DNA of 64,000 bases from Flavitalea plasmicola (GCF_030546645.1 NZ_JAUOTO010000011.1:147896-211895); one strand, 5' to 3'; shown: positions 44,006 through 56,200, counted from the stretch's first letter. Notes: generated by a model from the sequence alone, not told the origin. A program made the numbers and translations.

Positions 44006-45268
44006 TTAATAGATCAATATTGATCTATTTTTTAGTTTACTTTCCAGCACACCTAGCAGATTTGAAAAGGTACTGTTGGGATCGGGTATCAGCTCAATGC
44101 ATCGTTTAATCCATAGGCATGCGTCCTGGAGGGCCTGTGTATCAGTGGATGGCAATTGTGCAAACGCTTGTGCCGCAGTATACAGTTGCTCGGCAATCTC
44201 CCTTGCATAAAGATGGCTGACATATTTTTTTTCTTCAGCAAAGTCTAACACTTTGGTGCTATCTTTTTCTCCGGTGAGATATGGATGCATGATCTGGTTA
44301 TAACGCCTTTCGTCCTCAGCGCGGATTGTATCAACGGGAACAGAGGACGGGCCTGTAGCCATCGTATAACCAGCTTGTTTTACCAGCAGATAATCCCGGA
44401 TCATTACGCTATAAAGCAGGTTAAGACGATTAAGGAATGATAGCTGGTTCTGCTTAAGTCCGTACAGACGGCGACCAAAGGCAACCAATCCTTCATATTC
44501 TATCAGTCTTTTTTCCCGCAATGCCTGCCCGGCACCCATTCTCACTAATTTCTCGAACAGGGGGCTGGTAACGGTCTCTTTTGCAGGGTCACTTAGCAGG
44601 TCATAATGATTGACGAGGTAGATTAAACTCGCCGTTCGGGCGCCAGTCACACAACGTGCCAGGTACAATAAGGTAGTGTCCTTTTCCAGTACTTCAGCAG
44701 GCAGGCTCTTAAAATATTCATCCAAAACCGCACTGTTATCCAGGTTTAACGCAGTGAGACGATCCAGGTACGTACGTAGAAATAATTGCGTACGAGCTCC
44801 CTCATCAAATGCTTTCTCCAGATTACCCAGGTTGGCTGGATCAGTTCCCTGCTTCAGCGCTTCTACGGCCAATTCTATAAAAGGTACAACTTCTTTCTCG
44901 CCTATTACTTTATGCACCAGGTACCCATTGCTGTTCAGGAAAAGCAGGGTGGGGTAGGCAGTCACGTTGTATTTTTTCGCCAGTTCCACTCCTTCTCCTT
45001 TCTCGGCATTGAGCTTATAGTTCACAAATTGTGTATTGTACTTACCGCCCACGCTGGGGTTGGTAAAAATGAACTTGTCCATGTATTTGCAGGGGCCGCA
45101 CCAGTCCGTGTACACATCTATGAATATCATTTTATGATCGTGCCGGGCTGCCGCCTGTAAATCCGACCAGGAGCCTTTAAAAAAGTGCATACCCTTCGGC
45201 GAGCCCGACTGTGCCACTACAGATGATGTATAGAAAATAATTAACCAAAAGCATATCCAATGCTTCAT
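44006..45268 (-). CDS. Exported thioredoxin-like protein
   Basis: The 420-residue protein has a signal peptide (to about residue 20) and a thioredoxin domain with the W56-C57-G-P-C60-K redox site in YTDWCGPCKYMDKF, followed by the cis-proline YPTLLFLNSNG. The C-terminal 250 residues are helical and have no recognised domain; the family otherwise resembles thioredoxin proteins with extra C-terminal domains in Bacteroidota. It probably handles disulfides in the periplasm. A -7 box TATATTTG is located about 25 bases before the start codon. Confidence 0.82.
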   Translation of the reverse strand: MKHWICFWLIIFYTSSVVAQSGSPKGMHFFKGSWSDLQAAARHDHKMIFIDVYTDWCGPCKYMDKFIFTNPSVGGKYNTQFVNYKLNAEKGEGVELAKKYNVTAYPTLLFLNSNGYLVHKVIGEKEVVPFIELAVEALKQGTDPANLGNLEKAFDEGARTQLFLRTYLDRLTALNLDNSAVLDEYFKSLPAEVLEKDTTLLYLARCVTGARTASLIYLVNHYDLLSDPAKETVTSPLFEKLVRMGAGQALREKRLIEYEGLVAFGRRLYGLKQNQLSFLNRLNLLYSVMIRDYLLVKQAGYTMATGPSSVPVDTIRAEDERRYNQIMHPYLTGEKDSTKVLDFAEEKKYVSHLYAREIAEQLYTAAQAFAQLPSTDTQALQDACLWIKRCIELIPDPNSTFSNLLGVLESKLKNRSILIY

Positions 45269-45292
45269 AATTTACTTTTTTCTTGGAAATTT

Positions 45293-45300
45293 CAAATATA
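45293..45300 (-). promoter_or_regulatory. -7 promoter box upstream of the thioredoxin-like gene
   Basis: The minus strand reads TATATTTG, matching TAnnTTTG, 25 bases before the start codon. No clear -33 TTTG is visible at the usual spacing. Confidence 0.4.
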
Positions 45301-45373
45301 CTTACATAATTGGCTTCCGGCATCGGAACTTTTTACGATCGCGTATATTGTAAATACAAGAAATTAGGCGCAT

Positions 45374-45670
45374 CTAGAGCAGGGTGTCATCCAGGTTTAG
45401 TTTCTTGAAAAGCTCCCGGGCTAAATATTTCATGTTCTTGCCCAACTCCTCCGCCGTACAGCTAATCACCTGCATATTCATTGGTAATCCTCCCCGCTTT
45501 TCGACGAGGTCTATGTGCAAAACTCCCGTATCGCCCTCAACCGGACGGCCTGCCAGACCACCGAAAAGCCTGAGGGCAAATCCGCGATCGCTTCCTAATT
45601 CGAAACATCCAAATCGCTCAAAACCGTCTATGGTTTTCATATTCAGTTCGATATAGAATTTACTTTCCAT
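45374..45670 (-). CDS. 98-residue protein of unknown function
   Basis: The protein starts MESKFYIELNMKTIDGF and has a strand-rich middle (GVLHIDLVEKRGG, then MNMQVISC) and a C-terminal helix (ELGKNMKYLARELFKKL). No family is recognised. It is separate from the thioredoxin gene by 105 bases. The 260-base gap upstream (45671-45930) contains a short GC-rich patch with small inverted repeats (GCCGC/GCGGC at 45723-45734) and no gene. Confidence 0.55.
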   Translation of the reverse strand: MESKFYIELNMKTIDGFERFGCFELGSDRGFALRLFGGLAGRPVEGDTGVLHIDLVEKRGGLPMNMQVISCTAEELGKNMKYLARELFKKLNLDDTLL

Positions 45671-45930
45671 ATGCTAAGGCAAGTTTGATATGCCACTGGC
45701 CTCAACGGTTATGCCAAAATTTAGGCCGCAGGCGGCGCCGTCTGAAGGCGCTGAATGGCGCTTCATCGGGCCCGGAGAGCGGAATTTTTGACATTTCCGG
45801 GTGACAAAATTGACTGAAAAAATTTCATTTTTTGGACTGGCATGCCGCTTGTTGAGCCAAAATACAACCTACAACCAGTCATATTGAACGTAGTTAGTGG
45901 CTTTGTATACTTCATTCAAAATCATAAATT

Positions 45931-46212
45931 ATGTCCAGTAAATCACCAATTACTCCATTACATGATCGGGTAATTATCAAACCCGCCCCCGCCGAAGAAA
46001 AGACTGCTGGCGGGATCATCATTCCGGATACGGCAAAAGAAAAACCCCAGCGCGGCACAGTCATCGCGGCCGGGCCAGGTAAAAAAGATGAACCTGTCAT
46101 CGTAAAAAAAGGCGATACAGTTCTTTATGGCAAGTATTCCGGAACCGAAATCCGAATCGACGGACAAGATATGCTGATCTTACGGGAAAGTGATATCCTT
46201 GCCATCGTGTAG
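45931..46212 (+). CDS. groS: Co-chaperonin GroES
   Basis: The 93-residue protein matches Gro[14 protein letters not shown] at the start, the mobile loop with [20 protein letters not shown], the roof loop near [12 protein letters not shown], and the closing [14 protein letters not shown]. It caps GroEL during protein folding. The groL start is 59 bases downstream. No CIRCE-like inverted repeat is visible in the DNA just upstream, so heat control, if any, is by another route. Confidence 0.95.
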   Translation: MSSKSPITPLHDRVIIKPAPAEEKTAGGIIIPDTAKEKPQRGTVIAAGPGKKDEPVIVKKGDTVLYGKYSGTEIRIDGQDMLILRESDILAIV

Positions 46213-46271
46213 GTCGTACCGATTTTTATTTGATTCAATAACCTGATTGTTTAACTAGTAAATATATTACT

Positions 46272-47900
46272 ATGGCAAAGCAACTTTTCTTTGATACAGA
46301 TGCAAGAAATAAAATGAAAAAGGGCATCGATACACTGGCTAACGCTGTGAAAGTCACCCTCGGACCGCAGGGACGTAATGTGATCCTCGAAAAGAAATTT
46401 GGCGCATCGACCATTACCAAGGACGGCGTAAGTGTTGCCAAGGAGATTGAACTCGAAGATCCCATCGAAAATATGGGCGCCCAGATGGTGAAAGAAGTGG
46501 CCTCTAAAACAGCCGACGCGGCTGGCGACGGTACCACCACCGCTACGGTATTGGCACAGGCTATTATTTCCGAAGGGTTGAAGAATGTCGCTGCCGGTGC
46601 CAATCCCATGGACCTGAAAAGGGGGATCGATAAGGCTACGGAGACGGTAGTGGGAAGTTTGAAACAGCAATCCCAGACCGTAGGTAATAACAACGACAAG
46701 ATCCGCCAGGTAGCTACTGTATCAGCTAATAACGATGACAATATCGGCCGGTTGATCGCCGAAGCTTTTACGAAAGTAGGCAAGGAGGGGGTCATCACCG
46801 TCGAAGAGGCTAAAGGAACGTCTACCACCGTGGAAGTAGTAGAAGGGATGGAATTCGACCGGGGGTATATTTCACCCTATTTCGTAACCAACCCGGAGAA
46901 GATGGAAGCCGAACTGCAGAACCCGTATGTGTTGATCTATGACAAGAAGATCAGCGTCATGAAGGACATCCTGCCTTTGCTGGAAAAAACCGCGCAAAGT
47001 GGCCGCCCCCTGTTGATCATCGCTGAGGACCTGGACGGAGAGGCGCTGGCTACGCTGGTGGTGAATAAAATCAGGGGAACGCTGCGGGTAGCGGCGGTGA
47101 AGGCTCCTGGCTTCGGCGACCGGCGCAAGGAGATGCTCGAAGATATTGCTGTACTCACCGGCGGCATTGTGATCAGCGAGGAGCGTGGCTATAAACTGGA
47201 AAACGCTGATATAAGTTATCTCGGCACAGCCGATGCAATAACTATCGACAAAGAAAATACGACCATTGTCGGCGGCAATGGGAAGAAAGACGCCATCCAG
47301 GCCCGCGTCAATCAGATCAAGGCTCAGATCGAAACAACGACGTCTGATTACGATAAGGAAAAATTGCAGGAGCGGCTGGCCAAATTAAGCGGCGGTGTTG
47401 CCGTGCTGTATGTGGGGGCTGCGACTGAAGTAGAGATGAAGGAAAAGAAAGACCGTGTGGATGATGCACTTCATGCCACACGCGCAGCAATCGAAGAAGG
47501 GATCGTGCCTGGCGGCGGCGTGGCTTATATCCGCGCTGTTGATGCCCTGGACAAACTTTCCGGCGCCAATGCCGATGAAAACACGGGCATTGCTATCGTC
47601 CGAAGAGCGATAGAAGAACCCCTGCGACAAATTGTCCGCAACTGCGGCCTCGAAGGCAGTATCATTGTCCAGGCAGTGCGCCAGGGCAAAAATGACTATG
47701 GGTTTAATGCACGTACCGAGCAATATGAATCCCTATTGGCTGCCGGAGTGATCGATCCGACCAAGGTAACCCGGATCGCCCTTGAAAATGCGGCCTCGAT
47801 CGCCAGCATGCTCCTGACAACGGAGTGTGTCATATCAGATAAGCCCAAAAAGGAAAATGCAGCCGTCCCTGCTCCCGCCGGCATGGGAATGGACTACTAG
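46272..47900 (+). CDS. groL: Chaperonin GroEL
   Basis: The 542-residue protein is a full-length GroEL (usual length about 545). It has the ATP-binding [11 protein letters not shown], the apical-domain helices for client and GroES binding, the hinge-region [41 protein letters not shown] and the last motif [18 protein letters not shown]. The C-terminal tail is a short AGMGMDY rather than a long GGM repeat. Together with groS it forms a groESL operon. Whether this is the only copy in the genome cannot be told here. Confidence 0.96.
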   Translation: MAKQLFFDTDARNKMKKGIDTLANAVKVTLGPQGRNVILEKKFGASTITKDGVSVAKEIELEDPIENMGAQMVKEVASKTADAAGDGTTTATVLAQAIISEGLKNVAAGANPMDLKRGIDKATETVVGSLKQQSQTVGNNNDKIRQVATVSANNDDNIGRLIAEAFTKVGKEGVITVEEAKGTSTTVEVVEGMEFDRGYISPYFVTNPEKMEAELQNPYVLIYDKKISVMKDILPLLEKTAQSGRPLLIIAEDLDGEALATLVVNKIRGTLRVAAVKAPGFGDRRKEMLEDIAVLTGGIVISEERGYKLENADISYLGTADAITIDKENTTIVGGNGKKDAIQARVNQIKAQIETTTSDYDKEKLQERLAKLSGGVAVLYVGAATEVEMKEKKDRVDDALHATRAAIEEGIVPGGGVAYIRAVDALDKLSGANADENTGIAIVRRAIEEPLRQIVRNCGLEGSIIVQAVRQGKNDYGFNARTEQYESLLAAGVIDPTKVTRIALENAASIASMLLTTECVISDKPKKENAAVPAPAGMGMDY

Positions 47901-48357
47901 CTTAAACCCTACCCTTCATTATGCGAATCCCGTTGCCCAGGCAGCGCCCTCGGGTATACGGGATTCCACTATTTGGTTCAATGCTTATTTTAATGCCCCT
48001 GTTCAAAGATCTGGTAATGGGCCTGATCCAGGCGTTTCCGGGTCAACCATCTGCTCTGATCGTCGAGTTCCTTCCTCATCATCTCAGGAACGTCAGTGGC
48101 GTAATCGTAGAGTGGAAAGGGAGGCGCTTTCCGAGGTTCTTAATTATATGTATAATAAGGATATTTAGGATGAGGAGATCCTTTTTTGAGAAGATCGCTT
48201 AATAGAGATGAGAGCAACGTAAAGAAAAAAACCATCGTTTTCACGAGATACGCAAAGAAAATGTATCTACAATCGAAATTCCCGGGGAAAATCCGTGAGC
48301 GCTACTAATAGCCCCAATATCTCCGACTTTCTCGTAGTGTCATCGATCTTTAAAATT
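47901..48357. other. Intergenic stretch after groL without a supported gene
   Basis: A 9-bp inverted repeat (GAATCCCGT at 47925, ACGGGATTC at 47958) lies just past groL, but no T run follows. A 93-codon reading frame from 47921 has no recognisable protein features and overlaps that hairpin, so it is not called. The rest is AT-rich with nothing recognisable. Confidence 0.5.
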
Positions 48358-49524
48358 TCATTTACCAACTATCTTCGCCAACCCTTTCACCACCTTTGCT
48401 ACTTCGCCCTCGATCTGCTGCACGCCATAATCGCAATTTCTCATCACGATTGCCCCAACCTTAGATCGGGGATTGAATAGCATGAAGGCCGTATAGCCCG
48501 CGACAGATCCGTCATGTCCGGCGAAATTAGATCCATCGTCAGCATTAACGACGAACAACCCAAATCCATACCCATGCTTTCCATCTCCAGGTGTATGGAT
48601 CGTTTGCATCATCTCCCTGTATTTTTTCGCCAACTGGTCGGAATCGCTGCATTGCGCCATGATAAAACGAGCCAGGTCACCGGTGGTAGTATAAATACCT
48701 CCATTAGGAACCTTGTATCCTCTGCCGGCATACTCGGTTTTAGCCACCTTACCGTCGGGCTTGGCGCCAAAACTGTTCCGATGGTAACCTACAGCAACGC
48801 TATCTTCAAAGCCGGTCGGAATGATATAAAAACTACTGGTCATGTGCAGCGGCTTAAAAATCCTGTTTTCCACCATCTGCATGAAGGGCTTATGGGCAGC
48901 CCGGGACAGCGCCAGTCCAAGAATGCCATAACCGATATTGCTATAGGAAAATTTCGTGCCCGGAGAGAATGTTACATCGGTGGTAGGAATGGAGCTCAAT
49001 ATCTTATTTTCCCATTCCCCGATGGGCCCGGCCGCGGCATTCCAGAGCCCGGGCTCCATTGCGAGACCTCCTGTATGACTAGCCAATTCACGAAACGTAA
49101 TTTCATTGGTATCAATCCCCTTTTTCCATTTCAACTGTTTTATCTCCGGGAGATATTTAGCGACGGGCTCATCCAGGCCGATGGTTCCATCCTGGACCAA
49201 CAACATCATAAGATAGGCGGTGAACGTCTTTGAGATGGAGCCGATCCGGTAAACAGTGCTGACAGTGGCGTCGATGCCTTTCTCATTGTCTGCCTTCCCA
49301 AAAGCCCTGGACCAGGCAATCTTATTTCCTATAAAAACAATCGCGGACAAGCTACCGACCGTGTCTCCCAGATGTTCCTCCTCCAACTGCTTGTCAAAAC
49401 TGTCAATAACCCCTTGAACGGTAGTGGTATCCGAATGGGAAATAGGCTCGGATTTTTGCGCGCTACGGCAGAACGGAAGCAATAGCAAGCTGATAATAAG
49501 AGATAAAAAAGTTATCTTTTTCAT
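48358..49524 (-). CDS. Class C beta-lactamase-like serine hydrolase, exported
   Basis: The 388-residue protein has a signal or lipoprotein start (LLLLPFC near residue 19) and the serine-hydrolase fold of AmpC-like proteins and esterases. The active site S96-I-S-K99 (SxxK) is followed by Y-S-N (YxN, about residue 200) and a final H-D-G (in place of K-T-G) near 340. That pattern fits D-aminopeptidase/esterase-type members more than true beta-lactamases. It may act on peptidoglycan or secreted peptides. It faces the peptide synthetase genes across a 424-base gap. Confidence 0.82.
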   Translation of the reverse strand: MKKITFLSLIISLLLLPFCRSAQKSEPISHSDTTTVQGVIDSFDKQLEEEHLGDTVGSLSAIVFIGNKIAWSRAFGKADNEKGIDATVSTVYRIGSISKTFTAYLMMLLVQDGTIGLDEPVAKYLPEIKQLKWKKGIDTNEITFRELASHTGGLAMEPGLWNAAAGPIGEWENKILSSIPTTDVTFSPGTKFSYSNIGYGILGLALSRAAHKPFMQMVENRIFKPLHMTSSFYIIPTGFEDSVAVGYHRNSFGAKPDGKVAKTEYAGRGYKVPNGGIYTTTGDLARFIMAQCSDSDQLAKKYREMMQTIHTPGDGKHGYGFGLFVVNADDGSNFAGHDGSVAGYTAFMLFNPRSKVGAIVMRNCDYGVQQIEGEVAKVVKGLAKIVGK

Positions 49525-49948
49525 AATAAGTATTGTATGGAATTGAAATATACGGATTCTCTTTTTGCAAGGACAGAAAAGACGTTGGACAAAAATACGG
49601 GAGGAGTTGCTGGAAGTAGAGCAGGTAGGTGTTGACGATGATCTTTTTGCGTTTGAATGGTAGAACAGGTCGCTGTCTTTCTGAAATTTTCATCTTAAAT
49701 GATAAGGTGTCCTTAGCATTTAAATTACGGAGAATGCCGGAGATATTTTTTTTGATCTTATTTATTTTCTACATAAATTAGCCTGATTCCAGCGTTTTGT
49801 AAGTGGATTTGTTTATCCGCTTCTTCATTTTAGTAGTTAAGTTACAGCATCCTCTTTGTAACTTTCTTTAGCGTAGCTACATCCTTTTTATGGCGTGGGG
49901 TCAATTCTTTTTTTGCTAATCATTTCTTCATTATTAAACTTAAAGGTT
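49525..49948. other. AT-rich gap before the peptide synthetase genes
   Basis: No gene, tRNA or strong repeat is seen. Poly-T and AT-rich runs are frequent (for example 49748-49790). The NRPS promoter must lie here if the small gene at 49949 starts the operon. No perfect TAnnTTTG box was found; TCTTTG at about 49854 lacks the TA. Confidence 0.4.
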
Positions 49949-50248
49949 ATGTATGTCCCTGAGATCATCCAGGTAAAAGAGCATTTTGAGGTGCTCAAGC
50001 AGAACGGTATTCTTGAGAATTGGGAATTGCCGTATGAAAATTTGCTGACGAGGAGAAGCGCTGCTATCTTTTTCTTTACTCCTGCCGATCCGTCAAAGCT
50101 GGATCGCGTTTTTGGCGAATTGGACAAATATGACAATTTCAGCTGCCGGGAGAACAGCGAAAAAAAACTTTCGCAGTTGGAGTACCGTGTCACTTTCAAC
50201 AAAGAAGAAAAAGAGAGTAATCTGAAAACAACCGCATTGGCCAATTAA
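49949..50248 (+). CDS. 99-residue protein at the head of the peptide synthetase operon
   Basis: The protein starts MYVPEIIQVKEHFEVLKQNG and continues with WELPYENLLTRRSAAIFFFTPAD, ending in a polar tail rich in Glu, Lys and Ser. It lacks the conserved Trp, Asn and Pro residues of MbtH-like proteins, so it is not one of those helpers. It ends 37 bases before the NRPS start on the same strand, which suggests cotranscription and perhaps a regulatory, docking or precursor-related role. The ATG at 49949 is preferred over 49895, which would add a hydrophobic, non-signal-like stretch. No family is recognised. Confidence 0.5.
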   Translation: MYVPEIIQVKEHFEVLKQNGILENWELPYENLLTRRSAAIFFFTPADPSKLDRVFGELDKYDNFSCRENSEKKLSQLEYRVTFNKEEKESNLKTTALAN

Positions 50249-50285
50249 TTAAATGTAAAACTCATAAACGAATTGTAAGTCTAAC

Positions 50286-53200
50286 ATGAAAAAACAGAAA
50301 AGACTACCGATATCCGAATATCAGAAAATGTTTTTCCTGGAGTGGGTTCTGGCGCCGGATGCAATCGTTTATAACATCTCCATCATAAATAAACTGACAG
50401 GAAATATCGATGAGAAACTCTTAAAACGCGCCTGCGAATTATTTGTAAATCGAAATGAGGTTGTTCATGCCCAATACTCCGAGGATGGTGAAAGTTGCTA
50501 TTATGGTGAATTCTCGATTGATGACTTTTTTTATGGGTCAACTCTTCGGAAGGATATGTCAGTTCAGGCGCAGATCCGGCAACTGCAGTATGAACCTTTT
50601 GATTTGACAAAAGGACCTTTGTTGCGAATCCATCTGGTGAGAAATGAAGATGAAAACAATCCGGAATTCTATTTCTTTTTTGTTGCTCATCATATTATTT
50701 GCGATGCTAATTGGGCATTGCAGTTCTTTCTTCAGGTGCAGTCTGCTTATAACAGATTGTCAACCGGGGAAGGAATTGTGGCCGAATGTCATAGGACTTT
50801 TACCCAGGCTGTTGAGGCCGAAAGAAAGGTATTGAACGCGGAATATAAAAAAGATGCGCGGCAGTTTTGGCTTGAGCTTATTGCGGATATTCCCTTAGCC
50901 GGAAACCTGCCTTATCGAACAAATCCTGATGGGCATAGCCTGGATGATATATTGTCAGATAAAACGGGGGAATTCAATTACTTTCAGATAAGTGCACTGC
51001 AAACATCTGCCCTGCGCCTGTATGCGATGCAAAAGGAGACCACTGTCTTCATCGTTTTATCGGCACTGTATGGTTTGGTTTTATCAAGATTCATTTGTCA
51101 GGAAAGGTTTTTGTTTAGTTACACGGTCAATACCCGCGCTGCAGATTTTAAAGAAATAGCTGGATGTTTTGTCAACAACATCCCTATGAAATTTGATCTG
51201 AGCACCGTTGATACAATCGATGAGCTCGTTGAATCGCTGGAGCAGCAGCGTAAGCGGGCTAAGCGTTATCAAGGTTATTCTTTTTTAGATATCATCCAGG
51301 ACCAAAGAAAATACAATCAATGTAAACAAGGGAATGTTTTCAATATTGGTTTTTCCCAAACTTATCTAAATGCTATCCCTTTTGAATTGCATGGATTAAA
51401 ATCTTTGCCTGTTGATATTTCATGGAGTAAAAACAGTCTCCATGAAATTGGATTATTCTACGACGATCGTTCTTCCGAGATTAAGTTCATGCTGGAGTTC
51501 AGGAAGTCCCTCTTCGATACTTATTTGATCCAACAATTGATCGACTCATTCCAAAGGGCCATTTCTGAACTGGTTGTTGGGCGTAAAATTTTAATTAGAA
51601 GTTATTCCGTTGTGGGTCCCGCAGAATATCACCAGCTCGTCTACGAGTGGAACCGGACTGAAAAGGTATACGCGCGGGATAAAACACTCCATACATTGTT
51701 TGAAGAGCAGGTGGTAAAGACTCCGGAGGCCGTAGCGCTGATATTCGAAGACCAGCAACTGACATATAAAGACCTGAACGAAAAATGCAACCAGTTAGCC
51801 TGCTATATCCGAAAGCAGTACCGGCACCGAACAAAGCAGGAGCTGCAAGCCGATACCTTAATCGCATTGTGTGTGGAGCGGAGCCTGGAAATGGTGGTAG
51901 GGATCCTGGCGGTGCTCAAGGCAGGCGGAGCGTACGTGCCGATCGATCCGTCCTATCCGGCGCAACGGATCGGGTATATACTGGACGATACCGGCGCGGC
52001 GCTGGTGATGACCCAGCGACATTTGCAGGAAAAGAAAAGACTACTCCCACAGGAGAAGGCGGTTTACATCGATTTGAATGAAGCGGTGTATCAACAACCC
52101 GCTTTTTCGGATTACTATTGGCCTGGCATAACCAAAGCGAACGACCAGGATGCCGATGCCTCCAACCTTCCACGGTATAGCAATGCCCAAAACCTGGCAT
52201 ATGTGCTGTATACCTCGGGTACGACGGGCAATCCGAAAGGTGTTATGCTTACTCATTCGGGCATCGTGAACCGGCTGGAATGGATGCAGTCAATGTATCC
52301 CTTAAGTGATAAGGATGTGGTGTTACAAAAAACGCCCTATGTATTTGATGTATCGGTATGGGAACTGCTGTGGGCGAACTGGTATGGAGGCAAGATCGTG
52401 CTGGCCCAACCGGAAGGGCACAAGGATAGTGGGTATTTACACCGGCTCATGGAAAAGCATGAGGTTACTACGGTTCATTTTGTTCCCAGCATGCTGGAAG
52501 GGTATACGCAGTACCTGAAAGACCATGGGTATCGTTTTTCTGCGACCCTTCGGCGGCTGTTCTGCAGTGGAGAGGCGCTGAGCGGCCAGGTAGTCTGTCA
52601 GGCGTACGCCCGGGCGGGGAATGAAGATTTGAAGCTGCACAATCTCTATGGTCCGACGGAAGCGTCGATCGATGTCACTTTTTTCGAGACCCGTCCGGAT
52701 GGGAAAGTATGCATCGGGCGGCCGATCCAGAATACGCAGGCGTTCGTGCTGGACAACAACCTGCAACCTGTACCGATCGGTGTAACGGGAGAATTGTACA
52801 TCGGGGGAGCGGGACTTGCCCGCGGGTACCTGAATAATGCCCTCTTAACGAGCGAGCGATTTATTCAAAATCCGTTTGCGACGGAAAAAGATACTGCGCA
52901 GGGGCATACAAGATTATATAGAACGGGCGATCTGGTGCGATGGCTACCGGGGGGCGAACTGGCTTATCTGGGCCGCAACGACGAACAGGTGAAGCTGCGG
53001 GGGTACCGGATCGAGCCGGGGGAGATCGAAGCAGCAATGAACCGGGTGGCAGGGGTCCGGCAGAGCTGTGTGGTGATCAAAGAGCGGGCGACTCCTTCGG
53101 GTAGTACAAAATACCTGGTAGGGTACTATGTAGCAGACAGGAAAGTGACTGCCGAAGCACTGTCGGCGGAATTATCGGCGGAGCTGCCGGAGTACATGGT

Positions 53201-56200
53201 GCCGGCTGCGCTGGTGGGGCTGGAGTCTTTCCCGCTGACAGCCAACGGGAAGCTGGACAGGCGGGCGCTGCCGGATGCGGAGCTGCGTAGTGCGGAGGAA
53301 TATGTGGCCCCTGGAACTGAAACAGAAATACGTATAAGCCATATCTGGGCGGAGCTGCTGGGAGTAGAGAGAGTAGGGATCACGGAAGATTTTTTTAAGC
53401 TCGGGGGTGATTCGATCCTGGGGATTCAATTGGCGGGCCGGTTGCGGCAGGCGGGTTGGTCGTGCCAGGTAAAAGATATTTTTTCCTATAAGACGATAGA
53501 GCGGCTGACGCAGTATTTGTCGAAAGCCGGGAGTGACCCCTTGCTCCAATCGGAGCAGGGAAATTTAACCGGCAGCTTTGGTTTGTTGCCGGTTCAGGAG
53601 TGGTTCCGGAGCAGGATGGAGAGTGGCAGGCTGTTGGCGGCGCACCACTGGAACCAGAGTTTTCTGCTCCGGGTACCGTCGTTGGAGCTGGATAAACTGG
53701 AGGAAATGGTGGAGGATCTGGTCGGCTATCACGATGCACTGCGGCTGCGGTACGTGCGGGGGGCGCAATGGACGCAGCAGTATCAGGCCTCGATGTCCGT
53801 GCCTGCTGTGCGGAGGATGGATATCCGTGGGATGAAAGACGAAGCTGTGGAGGCGCAGTTAACTGCGTGGCAGAGCGGCTTTGATCTGTGGGCGGGTCCT
53901 TTATTCCAGGTCGGTTACCTGTACGGGTATGAGGACGGAAGTGCGCGGCTCTTTATGTCACTGCACCACCTGATCTGCGATGTGGTCAGCTGGCGCATCC
54001 TCGCCGAGGACCTGCGCAGGCTATATGAGGGCAAGGCGTTGGGGCTCAAGGGCAGCAGCTACCGTCAATGGGTGGCGACAGTGCAGGCGTACAGGGAGCG
54101 GCATCGGACAGAGGCGCACTACTGGCAAAAGCAGCTGGAAGGCCAGCCGGCATACGGATCGTTGCTGGGGGCTCCGGGGACGGCGTGTGCTGAAGTGGGC
54201 TGGACGAAAGCGCAAACAGAGCTATTAATACACCAGGCACCGGCGGCTTATCATACGCAGCCCCATGAACTACTATTAACGGCACTGGCCTATGCCCTAC
54301 AATCGCTCACGGGCAGCAGTCACCAGGTGATCACCCTGGAAGGCCACGGACGGGAGGAGATCGATGCCTCGATTGACCACAGCCGCACGGTGGGGTGGTT
54401 CACGAGTCTGTTTCCGATGAAGCTGGAACTGCAGGCTACCCTGCCGGAGAGCATCCGGTGGGTCAAGGAAAGGCTTCGAAGCATTCCGAATAAAGGAATA
54501 GGCTTCGGGGTGTTTGCGGTAGAAGCAAGTACACCATACGGTTATGACGACCTTCCGCCAATCATTTTTAATTACCTGGGTCAGCTGGATGGGGGAAGTT
54601 CCGGCGAATGGCAGCTATGCGCCGAAAGCAGCGGGGTGAGTATAGGTCGGGCTAACGACCCTGCTAACCTCATAGAGATGAACGGGGCGGTGCGTGGCGG
54701 GGAACTTTCGTTCAGCATTGTGACGCAGCTAGGCAAGGCGGTTACGGCTCAGTTGAGCCAAGGTTTTAAAACGCAGTTGACGGCCATCATCGGGCACTGT
54801 ATGGCAAAACTGGAACAGGAAGGCTGCAGTTATACGCCAAGCGATTTTTATCACGCATTGAATGAAGGAGACTTGTCGAATCTTCCGATAATTAAGAATC
54901 CTTTGAAAATGTATGAGCCTTTTGCCATGACGGACATTCAGAAAGCTTATTTACTAGGACGTCTGAATACTTTTGAGATAGGTGGTATTTCGAATCATAT
55001 ATACCATGAATTTAAATTTTTAGCTGCTATAGATATTCCCAGGCTAGAAAACGTGATCAATTCGCTGGTCCGAAATTATCCCGAACTTAGAACGGTATTT
55101 GATATTGAATCGTTAACCCAACGTTATTTACATGTAGCGGAAACGCCGAGGTATAATATTGAAGTCAATAAATATAATTGCGACTACAGCGATGATTTGT
55201 TAATATCAACCAGAGCGTCATTATCTCATTATGTTTATGATGCCGGCAAATTTCCACTGTATACATTTCAATTATCCCGCTTTGCCGACTGCGATATTTT
55301 ACATGTGAGTATCGATCTGATTTTACTGGATGTGGAAAGCAGGCAAAACTTCTTTGCAGAAATTACCAAATTATATGAAGATGATCTTTTCACTCCAACT
55401 CCCCCCAAGATTCATTTTAAAGATTACCAAGACTATGTAGAATTTCTGAGGTTTACCCAATGGTATGCTAACGATAAAAAATACTGGCATCATAAATTGG
55501 ACAGCCTCCCTCTGCGACCTCAGCTGTCTTTAAAAGTGGATCCCGAAACCATTTCCACGCCCAGATTTGATTTTTCTGCCAGGGTGATTGAAGAGCTGGT
55601 CTGGACGAAGTTTAAAGCCAAAGCAATTCAGCATGATATTTCAATTTCTTCCGCACTGGTTTCATTGTTCGGGTATGTTTTGTCCAGATACGCTGGAAGT
55701 AATGAGTTTCTGATCACACTTACGACTTTCAACAGGTATAGCGTACACCCGGATGTGAATAGCATATTCGGCGATTTTACTTCTACAAGTTTATTTGGTT
55801 ACAAGGGTTTGAGAGGATCAATCAAAGAAAATTTATCACTATCTCATCAAGATCTTTGGAACGATTTAAGCCATGGATTATTTAACGGAGTGCAGGTGCA
55901 ACGCGAACTGCGAAATTTGCGCAAACTAAACCACCGCCAGGCCGTATCGCCAATTGTATTCACAAGCCGAATTGGTAACACCGAAAAACAGCCTAAGAAT
56001 GCAGGTCAGTACTTTCTGACAAAATATGAGGACAAAGAATCAAGAGCGTGGCAGGCGCAAACTTCACAAGCATGGATCGATTTGCAGGCCCTTGAATCTG
56101 GCAATCAGTTGCACAGCCGGTGGATGTACGTAGAACAACTATTCGACAGAGAGTTCATAGAAAAATTGAATTCCGACTACTGCCAGTTGATCGAGTATGT

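Noticed and set aside
45800..45930. CIRCE element before groES
   Set aside because: No TTAGCACTC-type inverted repeat is visible.
47921..48202. 93-codon frame after groL
   Set aside because: It has no recognisable domain, no good start signal and overlaps an inverted repeat; it looks like chance.
49949..50248. MbtH-like helper protein
   Set aside because: The conserved Trp, Asn and Pro pattern of MbtH proteins is absent.
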